Source: Halomonas sp. QHL1
GTDB lineage: Bacteria; Pseudomonadota; Gammaproteobacteria; Pseudomonadales; Halomonadaceae
Reading direction: 5' to 3'
DNA length: 64,000 nt
NCBI RefSeq assembly: GCF_001882345.1
Contig: NZ_MINL01000001.1
Span: 1,133,008-1,197,007, forward strand
Part shown: positions 52,600-63,127 of the stretch, piece by piece
Numbering within the stretch: position 1 is the first letter of the stretch
How the letters are laid out: each line of letters begins with the position of its first letter
Position numbers and translations under genes: made by a program
The notes under the pieces: model-generated
What the model was told of the DNA's origin: nothing
Databases searched by the model: none
The model's input: the letters and a program-made list of their open reading frames with translations, nothing else

Positions 52600-53159
52600 G
52601 CCATACACTCCCGTAGGCGCAGCAAGCTGCGTTTGATCCAGGCTTTAACGGTTCCCAGCGGCGCGCCGGTATGCGCAGCGATTTCCGCGTGACTGAGGCC
52701 ATCAACGTAGGCGTGGAGTACGCAGTTACGCCGCTCGGGCTCAAGCGCTTCTAAGCAGCTATCCATCCGCTGGCCTGTCTGCCAATCGAAGGCTTCGTCG
52801 ACAACGGAGGCGTGCTGAAAATGTTCGTCATGCTCTAATTCGGTGGGGGCACTACTGTCAAACGTGATCTCACGATCACGGTAACGAATGGCGTTTAAAG
52901 CCAAATGGCGCGCGATACTGAATATCCACGCTCGGGCAGAGCCTTTATCGGGGTCGAAACTATCGGCACGCTGCCAAATATTGAGGCACGCATCGTGGAC
53001 AATATCTTCAGCCATACCACGATCTTTAACGATTCTTATGACCACGCCTAGTAGTCGGTCACTCTCATGGACATAGAGTTGGTGCAAGGCGTCATGCTCG
53101 CCACGGGCACAGTTGGCTATTGCCGCAGCATGATCAAATTCTGAAGACACGTCAGTCAA
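52596..53159 (-). CDS. ECF RNA polymerase sigma factor (SigK-like)
   Basis: A 187-residue ECF sigma factor. Region 2 shows HQLYVHESDRLLGVVIRIV, DIVHDACLNIWQRA and GSARAWIFSIARHLALNAIRYR. Region 4 shows LEALEPERRNCVLHAYVDGLSHAEIAAHTGAPLGTVKAWIKRSLLRLRE. It belongs with the downstream anti-sigma gene. Its regulon is unknown, but the neighbouring DUF3455 gene on the same strand is a candidate target. Confidence 0.93.
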   Translation of the reverse strand: MTDVSSEFDHAAAIANCARGEHDALHQLYVHESDRLLGVVIRIVKDRGMAEDIVHDACLNIWQRADSFDPDKGSARAWIFSIARHLALNAIRYRDREITFDSSAPTELEHDEHFQHASVVDEAFDWQTGQRMDSCLEALEPERRNCVLHAYVDGLSHAEIAAHTGAPLGTVKAWIKRSLLRLRECMA

Positions 53160-53258
53160 ACTTCAGCTCCCTGTTGACGGCACCGACGCCAGTCGTCGTT
53201 CTCGCAGACAGCATAGCCGCTGGGAACTCGCCAAACGAGTCCCCAGCCCTAATTTAAA

Positions 53259-53780
53259 TTATTCAGCAGTCCAGAAGATATAGTCCGCCTGGTAGGTAAC
53301 TACAGCGGTAGCACCGTCGTGATCCATATCGCAAGCTACGTCAGGCGCAACACCGCCTTGAGTGTTCAAGCGCTGAATATAGCTAACGCCCGTCATGGCG
53401 CCCTCGCCTTCAGCGGGGTTGGCTTCAACTAGCTGGAGCGGAATATTGCCATCACCATTGGCGGCGGTGGCTAGCTGAGTACCGGTGATTTTTGAACCGT
53501 CCAACGCTTCCCAGGTGGCTGGCGGGCCGTAGTAGCTACCAACCTGGCTGCCATCGCTACCATTGAGCGCAGCGTGGGGGCCTTTAAATACCCAACCCAT
53601 GTTGCCGTCGTCTTTGGTTTCGCACATGTAAGTAATAGCGCCAACGCCAACCGTTTCGAGGGCGATGGTGTTGCCGTCCGGTACTTGGACATCCGCAGGC
53701 GTTTCGGCCAGAGCGGCATGACTGAAGGATGCAATCAGTGTGGCGGCCAAGGTAGCGCGCGTTAGATGATGAAGTGTCAT
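53259..53780 (-). CDS. DUF3455 exported protein
   Basis: A 173-residue protein with a signal peptide (MTLHHLTRATLAATLIASFS, then HAALA). The DUF3455 domain follows: VPDGNTIALETVGVGAITYMCE, WVFKGPHAALNGSDG and a C-terminal YQADYIFWTAE. Two cysteines (CE and ACDMDHD) could form a disulfide. Function is unknown. Similar proteins often sit beside ECF sigma/anti-sigma pairs. The start at 53780 follows AGGAG. Earlier in-frame starts lack a signal peptide. Confidence 0.82.
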   Translation of the reverse strand: MTLHHLTRATLAATLIASFSHAALAETPADVQVPDGNTIALETVGVGAITYMCETKDDGNMGWVFKGPHAALNGSDGSQVGSYYGPPATWEALDGSKITGTQLATAANGDGNIPLQLVEANPAEGEGAMTGVSYIQRLNTQGGVAPDVACDMDHDGATAVVTYQADYIFWTAE

Positions 53781-53895
53781 TTTCAGTCTCCTAAAAGGGT
53801 TTTTATCAGCCGCTTTAAATAGCGCCTGTATAGGGATTACCCGCGAGGAGACGTATTGGATGCAGCACATTAAAAATATTTTTAAAAATGCCGCA

Positions 53896-53923
53896 ATAAA
53901 AAAACCCGCGACAGGTCGCGGGC
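53896..53923 (-). terminator. Rho-independent terminator of the porin gene
   Basis: On the reverse strand CCCGCGA-CCTG-TCGCGGG is followed by TTTTTTTATT. It lies 50 bases after the porin stop codon. Confidence 0.85.
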
Positions 53924-53972
53924 AAAGTGCATTGGATAAGAAACAGTTAAACGCTAACCCACTTACATCGAT

Positions 53973-55514
<1,542 letters not shown>

Positions 55515-55533
55515 CTATTTATAAGCGCTTTTG

Positions 55534-55549
55534 TCTAAATCGATTAAGA
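55534..55549. promoter_or_regulatory. LacI-type operator copy A
   Basis: TCTAAATCGATTAAGA, one mismatch from a perfect CTTAATCGATTAAG palindrome. It is 53 bases from the porin start. A partial copy AATCGATA follows at about 55553. Confidence 0.65.
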
Positions 55550-55637
55550 TAGAATCGATAACACTTCCCTTGCACGGTTCGCCCAGGGGGGAGCGGCTCT
55601 GATGAAACGCCACGGTGCTTAAGGAAAGATAGCCAGA

Positions 55638-55653
55638 ACTTAATCGATTAAGT
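55638..55653. promoter_or_regulatory. LacI-type operator copy B
   Basis: ACTTAATCGATTAAGT is a perfect 16-bp palindrome in the middle of the 426-base region between porin and ABC operon. The central CG is usual for LacI-family operators. Confidence 0.8.
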
Positions 55654-55792
55654 CTCTTTTTACCAACGGCTAGTTGCTAATTAACGACTAATGTCTAAGG
55701 AACGATTTTATTTAGTGAAAACTGAATAATGTTGTTAGACAAAAGTCGCTATTGAACTTACTCAGTCAAAGCGGCTAACTGAGCAGCATGAA

Positions 55793-55806
55793 CTTAATCG
55801 ATTAAG
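55793..55806. promoter_or_regulatory. LacI-type operator copy C
   Basis: CTTAATCGATTAAG, perfect 14-bp palindrome about 100 bases before the substrate-binding protein gene. With copies A and B it explains most structure in the intergenic region. Confidence 0.8.
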
Positions 55807-55907
55807 ATAAAAGTTAAGAGAGCGATTGAGAAAACGCTTAGCTAGCGACTTAACGCTGATCTAGATGCAACACCCATCCACAACAATAAACGTAGAGGTC
55901 CGCCGTT

Positions 55908-57179
55908 ATGAAAAAGACTTTAATCACTACCGCTATCGCAATGGCCAGCACGCTGAGCTCGACAAGCCAGGCCCAGGCTGAAGAACTCACCATCTCTTGC
56001 GGCGCGGTAGGTGCGGAGCTGACGCTGTGCCAGGAAGGCGTCGCCGCCTGGGAGGAGAAAACCGGCCATAGCGTCGATGTGGTCTCAACGCCCAACTCCT
56101 CCACCGAGCGCCTTTCGCTCTACCAGCAGATCCTTTCGGCTAACTCCAGCGATATCGATGTGATGCAAATCGATGTGGTGTGGCCAGGCTTGCTCGCCAA
56201 CCACCTGCTTGACCTGCGAGAAGTGCTGGGTGATGACGCCGCTGCCGGGCACTTTGAAACCATTGTTACCAACAACACCATCGATGATCGCTTAGTCGCC
56301 ATGCCGTGGTTCACCGATGCGGGCGTGCTCTACTACCGCGAAGATCTGTTAGAAAAATATGGCCATGAGGCGCCGACCACTTGGCAGGAACTCACCGAGA
56401 TTGCCCGCGAGATTAAAGACGCCGAACGCGCCGAGGGCAATGATCGCATGCAGGGGTATGTGTTTCAGGGCCGTGCTTATGAAGGCTTGACCGTTAACGC
56501 ACTTGAGTGGGTCGCCAGCTTTGGCGGCGGAACCGTCGTAGAAACCGATGGCGAGATAAGCATTAACAACGAACATGCCGCCGAAGCGCTCGACTTAGCC
56601 GCTACTTGGATTGGCGATATCTCGCCCAACGGCGTACTCAATTACACCGAAGAGGAAGCACGCGGTGTCTTCCAGGGCGGCAATGCGGTGTTTATGCGCA
56701 ACTGGCCCTACGCCTGGACGCTGACACAGAGTGACGACAGCGACGTACGCGGCAATGTAGGCGTTACCCAACTGCCCGCGGGTGGCGAAAACGGTCAAAG
56801 TGCCGCTGGCCTGGGCGGCTGGAACTTGGCCGTATCGCGCTACAGCGAACACCCTGAACTAGCCGCGGAGCTGGTCGCTTTCCTGACTGGTAAAGAGGAG
56901 CAGAAGCGGCGCGCCATAGAGGCCTCCTACAACCCCACGATCGACGCCCTCTACCAGGATGACGAAGTGCTTGAAGCAGTGCCCTTCTTTGGCACCCTTT
57001 ACGACACCTTCGTCAATGCGGTCGCTCGCCCCTCTGCCCCCACCGGCGATGCCTATGGCCGAGTCAGCAACGCCTTCTTCAGCACCACCCATGATGTGCT
57101 TTCCGGCACTAAAGATGGCACTCAAGCGGTCGCTGACCTTGAAGACGAATTGGCTCGCCTGAAGCGTCGCAACTGGTAA
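55908..57179 (+). CDS. aglE: Alpha-glucoside ABC transporter substrate-binding protein
   Basis: A 423-residue periplasmic binding protein (family 1). The signal peptide is MKKTLITTAIAMASTLSSTSQAQA. VVSTPNSSTERLSLYQQIL, DVMQIDVVWPGLLANHL, MPWFTDAGVLYYREDLLEKYG and AAGLGGWNLAVSRYSEHPE match trehalose/maltose-type proteins (ThuE/AglE). It is first gene of the operon with two permeases, a glucosidase and an ATPase. Confidence 0.9.
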   Translation: MKKTLITTAIAMASTLSSTSQAQAEELTISCGAVGAELTLCQEGVAAWEEKTGHSVDVVSTPNSSTERLSLYQQILSANSSDIDVMQIDVVWPGLLANHLLDLREVLGDDAAAGHFETIVTNNTIDDRLVAMPWFTDAGVLYYREDLLEKYGHEAPTTWQELTEIAREIKDAERAEGNDRMQGYVFQGRAYEGLTVNALEWVASFGGGTVVETDGEISINNEHAAEALDLAATWIGDISPNGVLNYTEEEARGVFQGGNAVFMRNWPYAWTLTQSDDSDVRGNVGVTQLPAGGENGQSAAGLGGWNLAVSRYSEHPELAAELVAFLTGKEEQKRRAIEASYNPTIDALYQDDEVLEAVPFFGTLYDTFVNAVARPSAPTGDAYGRVSNAFFSTTHDVLSGTKDGTQAVADLEDELARLKRRNW

Positions 57180-57194
57180 CCCTGGAGCCCTTCC

Positions 57195-58178
57195 ATGTCG
57201 ACCTCCATCAAGCATGATGACGCGCCCGCCGGGGCGCGTTCTTTCACTACCAAGCCGCGCCGGGGCACTAAGGTTCGCCGTCAGCGGGTTAAAGCCGCCT
57301 GGCTCTTTTTAGCCCCAATGCTGATTGCGTTAACCCTGGTGGCTGGCTGGCCACTGGTGCGCACCTTTTTTCTTAGCTTTACCGATGCGTCGCTATCGGA
57401 TTTAGGCGCCGCCAATCTGATTGGTTTTGAGAATTACCTTGTCTATGACGATGGCCGCTGGTATGGGGTACTGGCTGACTCGGTGTGGTGGCAGTCAGTA
57501 TGGAATACCGTCTACTTCTCGGTGGTGTCGGTATCGCTGGAAGTGGTTTTCGGGGTGGTTGTGGCGCTGATTTTGAACGCTGAGTTTAAGGGCCGCGTGA
57601 TTGTGCGCGCTGCGGTGCTGATTCCCTGGGCAATCCCAACCATTGTTTCCGCGCAAATGTGGGCATGGATGCTCAACGACCAGTTCGGCATCATCAACCA
57701 CCTACTGATGAACGTGGGCATTATCGATGCCCCCATCGCTTGGACGGCTAACGCCGCCTACTCCATGTGGGCGGTGATTATGGTCGATGTGTGGAAAACC
57801 ATTCCCTTCGTGGCGCTGTTGGTGCTCGCTGCTCTGCAGATGCTGCCCAAGGATTGCTACGAGGCCGCCGAGGTAGACGGCATTCACCCGCTGCGGGTGT
57901 TCTTCAAAGTTACCCTACCGCTGATTACCCCGGCGTTAATGGTCGCAGTGATTTTCCGCCTGCTGGATGCGCTGCGCGTCTTCGATGTCATTTACGTACT
58001 CACCTCCAACTCCACCAGCACCATGTCGATGTCGGTTTACGCCCGCCAACAGCTGGTTGAGTTTCAGGATGTCGGTTACGGCAGCGCCGCCTCTACCCTG
58101 CTGTTCCTAATCATTGCCCTGGCTACCGTGGCTTACCTCTACGCTGGGCGTAAACAAATCCAATTGGGAGGTGATTAA
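57195..58178 (+). CDS. aglF: Alpha-glucoside ABC transporter permease (MalF type)
   Basis: A 327-residue permease with six core helices after a basic N-terminus (TKPRRGTKVRRQRVKAAW). The EAA loop contacting the ATPase is YEAAEVDGIHPLRVFFKVTLPLITPAL. The stop overlaps the next permease start (TAATGA). Confidence 0.9.
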   Translation: MSTSIKHDDAPAGARSFTTKPRRGTKVRRQRVKAAWLFLAPMLIALTLVAGWPLVRTFFLSFTDASLSDLGAANLIGFENYLVYDDGRWYGVLADSVWWQSVWNTVYFSVVSVSLEVVFGVVVALILNAEFKGRVIVRAAVLIPWAIPTIVSAQMWAWMLNDQFGIINHLLMNVGIIDAPIAWTANAAYSMWAVIMVDVWKTIPFVALLVLAALQMLPKDCYEAAEVDGIHPLRVFFKVTLPLITPALMVAVIFRLLDALRVFDVIYVLTSNSTSTMSMSVYARQQLVEFQDVGYGSAASTLLFLIIALATVAYLYAGRKQIQLGGD

Positions 58179-59020
58179 TGAACACGCGTCAGTTGGCGAA
58201 AATAGCCAAGCGCATCGGGTTTTGGGCGCTGATTGTGCTGATCATGGTGTACGCCGTTTTCCCGTTCTACTACGCGGTAGTCACCTCGTTAAAACCATCG
58301 AGCGACCTGTTCAGGGTTGAGCTATGGCCTTCGAACTGGAACTTCGATAACTACATCAGCATCTTCACCCAGACCAGCTTTCTGCGCGCCATTTTCAACT
58401 CAATCATCGTCGCGTTTAGCGTGGTGTTCATCGCCCTGCTACTCGGCATTACCGCTTCCTACGCCCTGGGCCGCGTGCGCTTTCGCGGGCGCTCCACGGT
58501 GCTGCTGGTGATCCTGGGCGTTTCAATGTTCCCCCAGGTGGCGGTACTTTCCGGCCTGTTTGAGGTGATCCGTGCGCTCAATCTCTACAACAACCCCGCT
58601 GGGCTGATTTTAAGTTATACCATCTTCACCCTGCCCTTCACCGTATGGGTATTGACCACCTTTATGAAGCAGCTGCCTATGGAGCTGGAAGAGGCCGCCA
58701 TTATGGACGGCGCCACGCCCTGGGTGACGATAACTAAAGTGTTTCTGCCGCTCATGTGGCCCGCCATGGCGACCACTGGCTTGCTGGCGTTTATCGCCGC
58801 TTGGAACGAATTTCTGTTCGCCCTCACCTTCACGCTGACCGACACCCAACGCACGGTGCCCGTGGCCATCGCGCTGCTCTCTGGCGGTAGCGCCTACGAA
58901 CTACCTTGGGGGCCGATTATGGCCGCTTCTGTGGTGGTCACGGTGCCACTGGTCGTATTAGTGATTATCTTCCAGCGCCGCATTGTGTCGGGCCTTACCG
59001 CAGGCGCCGTTAAAGGATAA
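58178..59020 (+). CDS. aglG: Alpha-glucoside ABC transporter permease (MalG type)
   Basis: A 280-residue permease. The N-terminal VYAVFPFYYAVVTSLKPSSDL is typical of MalG. The EAA loop is LEEAAIMDGATPWVTITKVFLPLMWPAM and the C-terminus ends QRRIVSGLTAGAVKG, as in most members. Eleven bases separate it from the glucosidase. Confidence 0.92.
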   Translation: MNTRQLAKIAKRIGFWALIVLIMVYAVFPFYYAVVTSLKPSSDLFRVELWPSNWNFDNYISIFTQTSFLRAIFNSIIVAFSVVFIALLLGITASYALGRVRFRGRSTVLLVILGVSMFPQVAVLSGLFEVIRALNLYNNPAGLILSYTIFTLPFTVWVLTTFMKQLPMELEEAAIMDGATPWVTITKVFLPLMWPAMATTGLLAFIAAWNEFLFALTFTLTDTQRTVPVAIALLSGGSAYELPWGPIMAASVVVTVPLVVLVIIFQRRIVSGLTAGAVKG

Positions 59021-59030
59021 GGAATTTTTT

Positions 59031-60713
59031 ATGTCAACGATGGACTCTACTATGCAAGTCGCTACAACGGGGCAAGACGCCGCAACTGGGCAAGACAACA
59101 CACTCTGGTGGCGCGGCGGCGTTATCTACCAGATCTACCCGCGTAGCTTTATGGATAGCCGCGGCGACGGCATTGGCGATCTTAACGGTATTACCGAAAA
59201 ACTCGATTACGTTGCCTCCCTCAATGTGGACGGCATTTGGCTATCACCGTTTTTCACCTCGCCGATGCTCGATTTTGGCTACGACATTAGCGATTACTGC
59301 GACGTCGACCCCATGTTCGGCACCCTGGAAGATTTTAAAGCGCTACTGACAAAAGCCCACTCGCTGGGCTTAAAGGTAGTGATCGACCAGGTTATAAGCC
59401 ACACCTCGGATCAACACGCCTGGTTTCAGGAGAGTCGCCAAAACCGCAGCAACCCTAAAGCCGACTGGTTTGTCTGGGCCGACCCCAAGCCTGACGGCAC
59501 GCCGCCTAATAACTGGCTGTCGATTTTCGGCGGCCCGGCGTGGACCTTTGATTCCCGCCGCCAGCAGTACTATATGCATAACTTCCTGACCAGCCAGCCG
59601 GACGTTAACTTCCATAATCCGGAGGCTCGTCAAGCGCAGTTGGATAATATGCGCTTCTGGCTGGAGCTGGGCGTGGACGGTTTCCGCTTGGATACAGTTA
59701 ACTTCTACTTCCACGATGCTAAGCTACGCGACAACCCGCCGGTGCCCAAAGGCGAAGCTAAAACCCTGGGCGCACCGGATAGCAACCCCTATACCTGGCA
59801 GCGCCATGTCTACGACCTGAGCCGCCCCGAAAACCTCGACTTCTTGAAAGACCTACGGGCGCTGATGGACGAGTATCCCGGCACCACGACCGTAGGTGAA
59901 ATTGGCGACGATAACCCGCTAGAGCGCATGGCCGAGTACACCGCCGGTGGCGACAAGCTGCATATGGCTTACACCTTCGACCTGCTCAACACGCCCCACT
60001 CGGCACGCTATATTCATGAAGTGCTGGAGCGCTTTCAGCGCCTGGCTGGCGACGCCTGGCCCTGCTGGGCGACCTCCAACCATGACGTCGTGCGTAGTGC
60101 CACCCGCTGGGGCGCTGGCGAAGACCCCACCGCCTACCCTAAAGTGGCGCTGGCCATGCTCTGCTCGCTGCGCGGTAGCGTCTGCCTTTACCAAGGTGAA
60201 GAGCTGGGCCTCCCGGAAGCCGATGTGCCGTTTGAACGCATTCAAGACCCTTACGGCAAAGTACTCTGGCCGGAATTTAAAGGTCGCGACGGCTGCCGCA
60301 CGCCAATGCCCTGGAACGATAGCGAACATGGTGGTTTTTCCAGCGTTGAGCCTTGGTTACCCATGGAGGCCCGTCATCAAGATATGGCGGTCAGCCGCCA
60401 GCAGGATGATGCCAACTCCACACTGAATGCACTGCGCAACATGCTGACCTTCCGTCGCCAACACCCCGCGCTGTTCGACGGTGACTTAACGCTTGTCGAT
60501 GTAGGCGAAACGCTGCTGGGTTTTACCCGACAAAAAGGGTATGAAACGCTGCTATGCGTTTTCAACCTAACCGCCGAGGCCCTTACGGTTAGCCTGCCAC
60601 TAGCGATTGAGAGCGATTTGCAGGGCCACGGTTTTAACACCCAGCGTGACGGCGACGCTTTAACGCTACCAGGGTATCAAGCAGCCTTTATGCGTGTTGC
60701 TCATAACCGTTAA
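59031..60713 (+). CDS. aglA: GH13 alpha-glucosidase
   Basis: A 560-residue cytoplasmic glycoside hydrolase. The catalytic nucleophile Asp is in GVDGFRLDTVNFYF, the acid/base Glu in TVGEIGDDNP and the third Asp in ATSNHDVVRS. VIYQIYPRSFMDSRGDGIGDLNGI at the start and VIDQVISHTSDQH are typical of the oligo-1,6-/alpha-glucosidase (GH13_23-like) group. It hydrolyses imported alpha-glucosides to glucose for Glk. The start at 59031 follows AAGGA. The frame from 58983 lies inside aglG. Confidence 0.94.
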   Translation: MSTMDSTMQVATTGQDAATGQDNTLWWRGGVIYQIYPRSFMDSRGDGIGDLNGITEKLDYVASLNVDGIWLSPFFTSPMLDFGYDISDYCDVDPMFGTLEDFKALLTKAHSLGLKVVIDQVISHTSDQHAWFQESRQNRSNPKADWFVWADPKPDGTPPNNWLSIFGGPAWTFDSRRQQYYMHNFLTSQPDVNFHNPEARQAQLDNMRFWLELGVDGFRLDTVNFYFHDAKLRDNPPVPKGEAKTLGAPDSNPYTWQRHVYDLSRPENLDFLKDLRALMDEYPGTTTVGEIGDDNPLERMAEYTAGGDKLHMAYTFDLLNTPHSARYIHEVLERFQRLAGDAWPCWATSNHDVVRSATRWGAGEDPTAYPKVALAMLCSLRGSVCLYQGEELGLPEADVPFERIQDPYGKVLWPEFKGRDGCRTPMPWNDSEHGGFSSVEPWLPMEARHQDMAVSRQQDDANSTLNALRNMLTFRRQHPALFDGDLTLVDVGETLLGFTRQKGYETLLCVFNLTAEALTVSLPLAIESDLQGHGFNTQRDGDALTLPGYQAAFMRVAHNR

Positions 60714-60785
60714 TTGCACACAACCGTACACAAGAACAGGCCGACCCAATGCGCGTAAAGCAATGAGGTCGGCAAGGAGTCACCC

Positions 60786-61892
60786 ATGGCAAGTGTTACG
60801 CTTAACAAGATCAATAAAGTGTTTGGTAGCGATCACATTATTAACGATGTGGATCTGCACATTGGCGACGGTGAGTTTGTGGTTTTCGTTGGCCCTTCCG
60901 GCTGTGGCAAGTCGACGCTTTTAAGGCTGATCGCCGGCTTGGAGTCGATTAGCGATGGCGATCTTTATATGGGCGAAACGGTGGTCAACGACTTGCCACC
61001 CCGTGAGCGAGGGGTGGGCATGGTGTTTCAGTCCTACGCGCTCTATCCGCACATGACTGTTTACGACAATATGGCGTTTGGCCTAAAGCTGGCTATAACC
61101 GACAAAGAGACAGTGCACGAGCGGGTGATGACCACCGCCAAGATTCTGCAGTTGGAAGAGCTGCTGCATCGTAAACCCAAGGCGCTCTCAGGCGGTCAAC
61201 GCCAGCGGGTGGCAATGGGCCGAGCCATGGCGCGTGAACCCCGCATTCTGCTATTTGACGAGCCACTCTCCAACCTGGATGCCTCGCTGCGGGTGCAGAT
61301 GCGTAACGAGATCGCCCGGCTGCATAACCGCCTGGGCTCCACCATGATTTACGTGACCCACGACCAGGTGGAAGCCATGACCCTGGCCGACAAAATCGTG
61401 GTGCTCAATGGTGGTCACGTCGAGCAGGTAGGCAGCCCACACGAGCTTTACCAGCGCCCAGCGACGAAATTTGTTGCCGGGTTTATCGGCTCACCCACCA
61501 TGAACTTTATGCCCACAGAGCTGATCGCTGGCGACGCCAACGGCTGCCGCGTTCGGGCTGCAGGGATTGGCGAACTCACCCTGCCCCAGAATGCCCAGCA
61601 GTTGCGTAGCGGCGAAGCGTTGACCCTCGGCATTCGCCCAGAGCACCTATGCTTAGCGGCGCCCACCGATGACAACTGCTTTGATATCGTCAACGTGGAG
61701 TATTTAGGCAACGAGGTTTACGTCTACCTTGAGCCCAAACAGGGCGACACACTGCTGATCCATCGCAGCGAAGCACCCAGCCAGTGGCAGGAGGGCCAGC
61801 AGGTGTCACTGGCAGCGGATTGGGAAAAAGTACACTTGTTTGATGAGCGTGGTACGGCACTGACACTACCCACTCAACAAGCGGCGGCTTAA
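60786..61892 (+). CDS. aglK: Alpha-glucoside ABC transporter ATP-binding protein
   Basis: A 368-residue MalK/UgpC-type ATPase. Walker A is GPSGCGKST, signature LSGGQRQRVAMGRAM, Walker B ILLFDEPLSNLDASLR, switch His in VTHDQVEAMTLAD. The C-terminal TOBE/OB domain (LGIRPEHLCL, VNVEYLGNEVYVY) is present. It drives the AglFG permeases. Confidence 0.94.
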   Translation: MASVTLNKINKVFGSDHIINDVDLHIGDGEFVVFVGPSGCGKSTLLRLIAGLESISDGDLYMGETVVNDLPPRERGVGMVFQSYALYPHMTVYDNMAFGLKLAITDKETVHERVMTTAKILQLEELLHRKPKALSGGQRQRVAMGRAMAREPRILLFDEPLSNLDASLRVQMRNEIARLHNRLGSTMIYVTHDQVEAMTLADKIVVLNGGHVEQVGSPHELYQRPATKFVAGFIGSPTMNFMPTELIAGDANGCRVRAAGIGELTLPQNAQQLRSGEALTLGIRPEHLCLAAPTDDNCFDIVNVEYLGNEVYVYLEPKQGDTLLIHRSEAPSQWQEGQQVSLAADWEKVHLFDERGTALTLPTQQAAA

Positions 61893-62056
61893 GCACAAGA
61901 GACAACCCAAATATCCACATTGACGACCCACTGTGTGTGCCTGACCTCCCCTTCGCTTATCATGGGGGTGGTAGCACCCAGCGGGTCGATTTTATTATGC
62001 ACGCGCTTTGAATAGCCAAGTCTTCAATTATTAAAAAAGCCTGTAAAGGAAGTACC

Positions 62057-63106
62057 GTGACTGATCAGCGCCGAATGACACTCAAGGATCTTGCGCAGGA
62101 ACTCAATGTCTCCACTGCAACGATTTCCAATGCCTTTAACCGGCCGGATCAGCTCTCTCCAGCCCTGCGCGTACGTATACTTAAAGAGGCCAAACGGCTG
62201 GGGTACAGCGGCCCTGATGCTAAAGCGCGCAGCCTGCGCACCGGCCGCTCGCGGATTATTGCGGTGATTCTTGCGGAAAGCCTTACTTACAGTTTGAACG
62301 ACGCCGTGGCTAGCGAGTTTTTATCCGGGGTTGCCGAAGTCCTCGACGCCCACGGCCACACGCTGCTGCTACTGCCGGGTCGCGGCCACGCCTCGCAGCC
62401 GCCGGGCTCCGCGAACATTGCCGATGGCTTTATCGTCTATGGACTAATGCCCAACAACAAACTGCTCGACGAACTGCCCGCCCAGCGCACCCTGGTGGCC
62501 GTCGATTTTGATATTGAAGGCTGCCCGACGGTGCATATCGACGATACCGCCGCTAGCTATAAAATCGCCCAGCATGCGCTTAGTCAGTTGCCCAAACGCC
62601 CGGCGATTATCAATCTGCGTTTAACCAAAGAGGTCTGCAATGGCCGGGTGACGGCCGAGCACACCCTGCTGCCCAACACCAGCACGATCAGCCGCGCCCG
62701 CCTTGAAGGCTTTCATGGCGCGCTGAGCGAGCAAGGCGTAGATGTGGAGCAAGTGCCGCTCTGGAATATCGAGGAAAATACCTTCGAGGTGTGCTCGCCG
62801 GTGATTGCCGAGATTCTCGACCAGCCCATAGAGAAACGGCCAGACCTGCTGTTGTGCATGTCTGACCGCATTGCGCTCACGGCGCTAACGCTGGCCGAGC
62901 AGCGAGGTATTCGGGTGCCGGAAGAGTTACGCATTACCGGGTTCGATGGCATTGCCGAGGGGCAGTACCGGGCACCGCGTTTAACCACGGTACGCCAGGA
63001 TAGCGTGGGTAAAGGGCGGGTCGCGGCGCAGATGATTCTTGGCCGCGTCCCCCTCGCCCAACAGCTACTGCAAACTGAACTGCTGCTGGGCGATACCTGC
63101 CCTTAG
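62057..63106 (+). CDS. LacI-family regulator of the alpha-glucoside genes
   Basis: A 349-residue repressor. HTH and hinge are MTLKDLAQELNVSTATISNAFNRP and ALRVRILKEAKRLGYSGPDAKARSLRTGRS. The effector domain shows ADGFIVYGLMPN, SRARLEGFHGAL and ITGFDGIAEGQYRAPRLTTVRQD. It starts at GTG 62057 behind AAAGGA. The CTTAATCGATTAAG palindromes upstream of aglE are the expected sites, though its long gap from aglK (164 bases) allows an own promoter. Confidence 0.9.
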   Translation: MTDQRRMTLKDLAQELNVSTATISNAFNRPDQLSPALRVRILKEAKRLGYSGPDAKARSLRTGRSRIIAVILAESLTYSLNDAVASEFLSGVAEVLDAHGHTLLLLPGRGHASQPPGSANIADGFIVYGLMPNNKLLDELPAQRTLVAVDFDIEGCPTVHIDDTAASYKIAQHALSQLPKRPAIINLRLTKEVCNGRVTAEHTLLPNTSTISRARLEGFHGALSEQGVDVEQVPLWNIEENTFEVCSPVIAEILDQPIEKRPDLLLCMSDRIALTALTLAEQRGIRVPEELRITGFDGIAEGQYRAPRLTTVRQDSVGKGRVAAQMILGRVPLAQQLLQTELLLGDTCP

Positions 63107-63127
63107 TAGTGGATACCTGGCAGCGTG

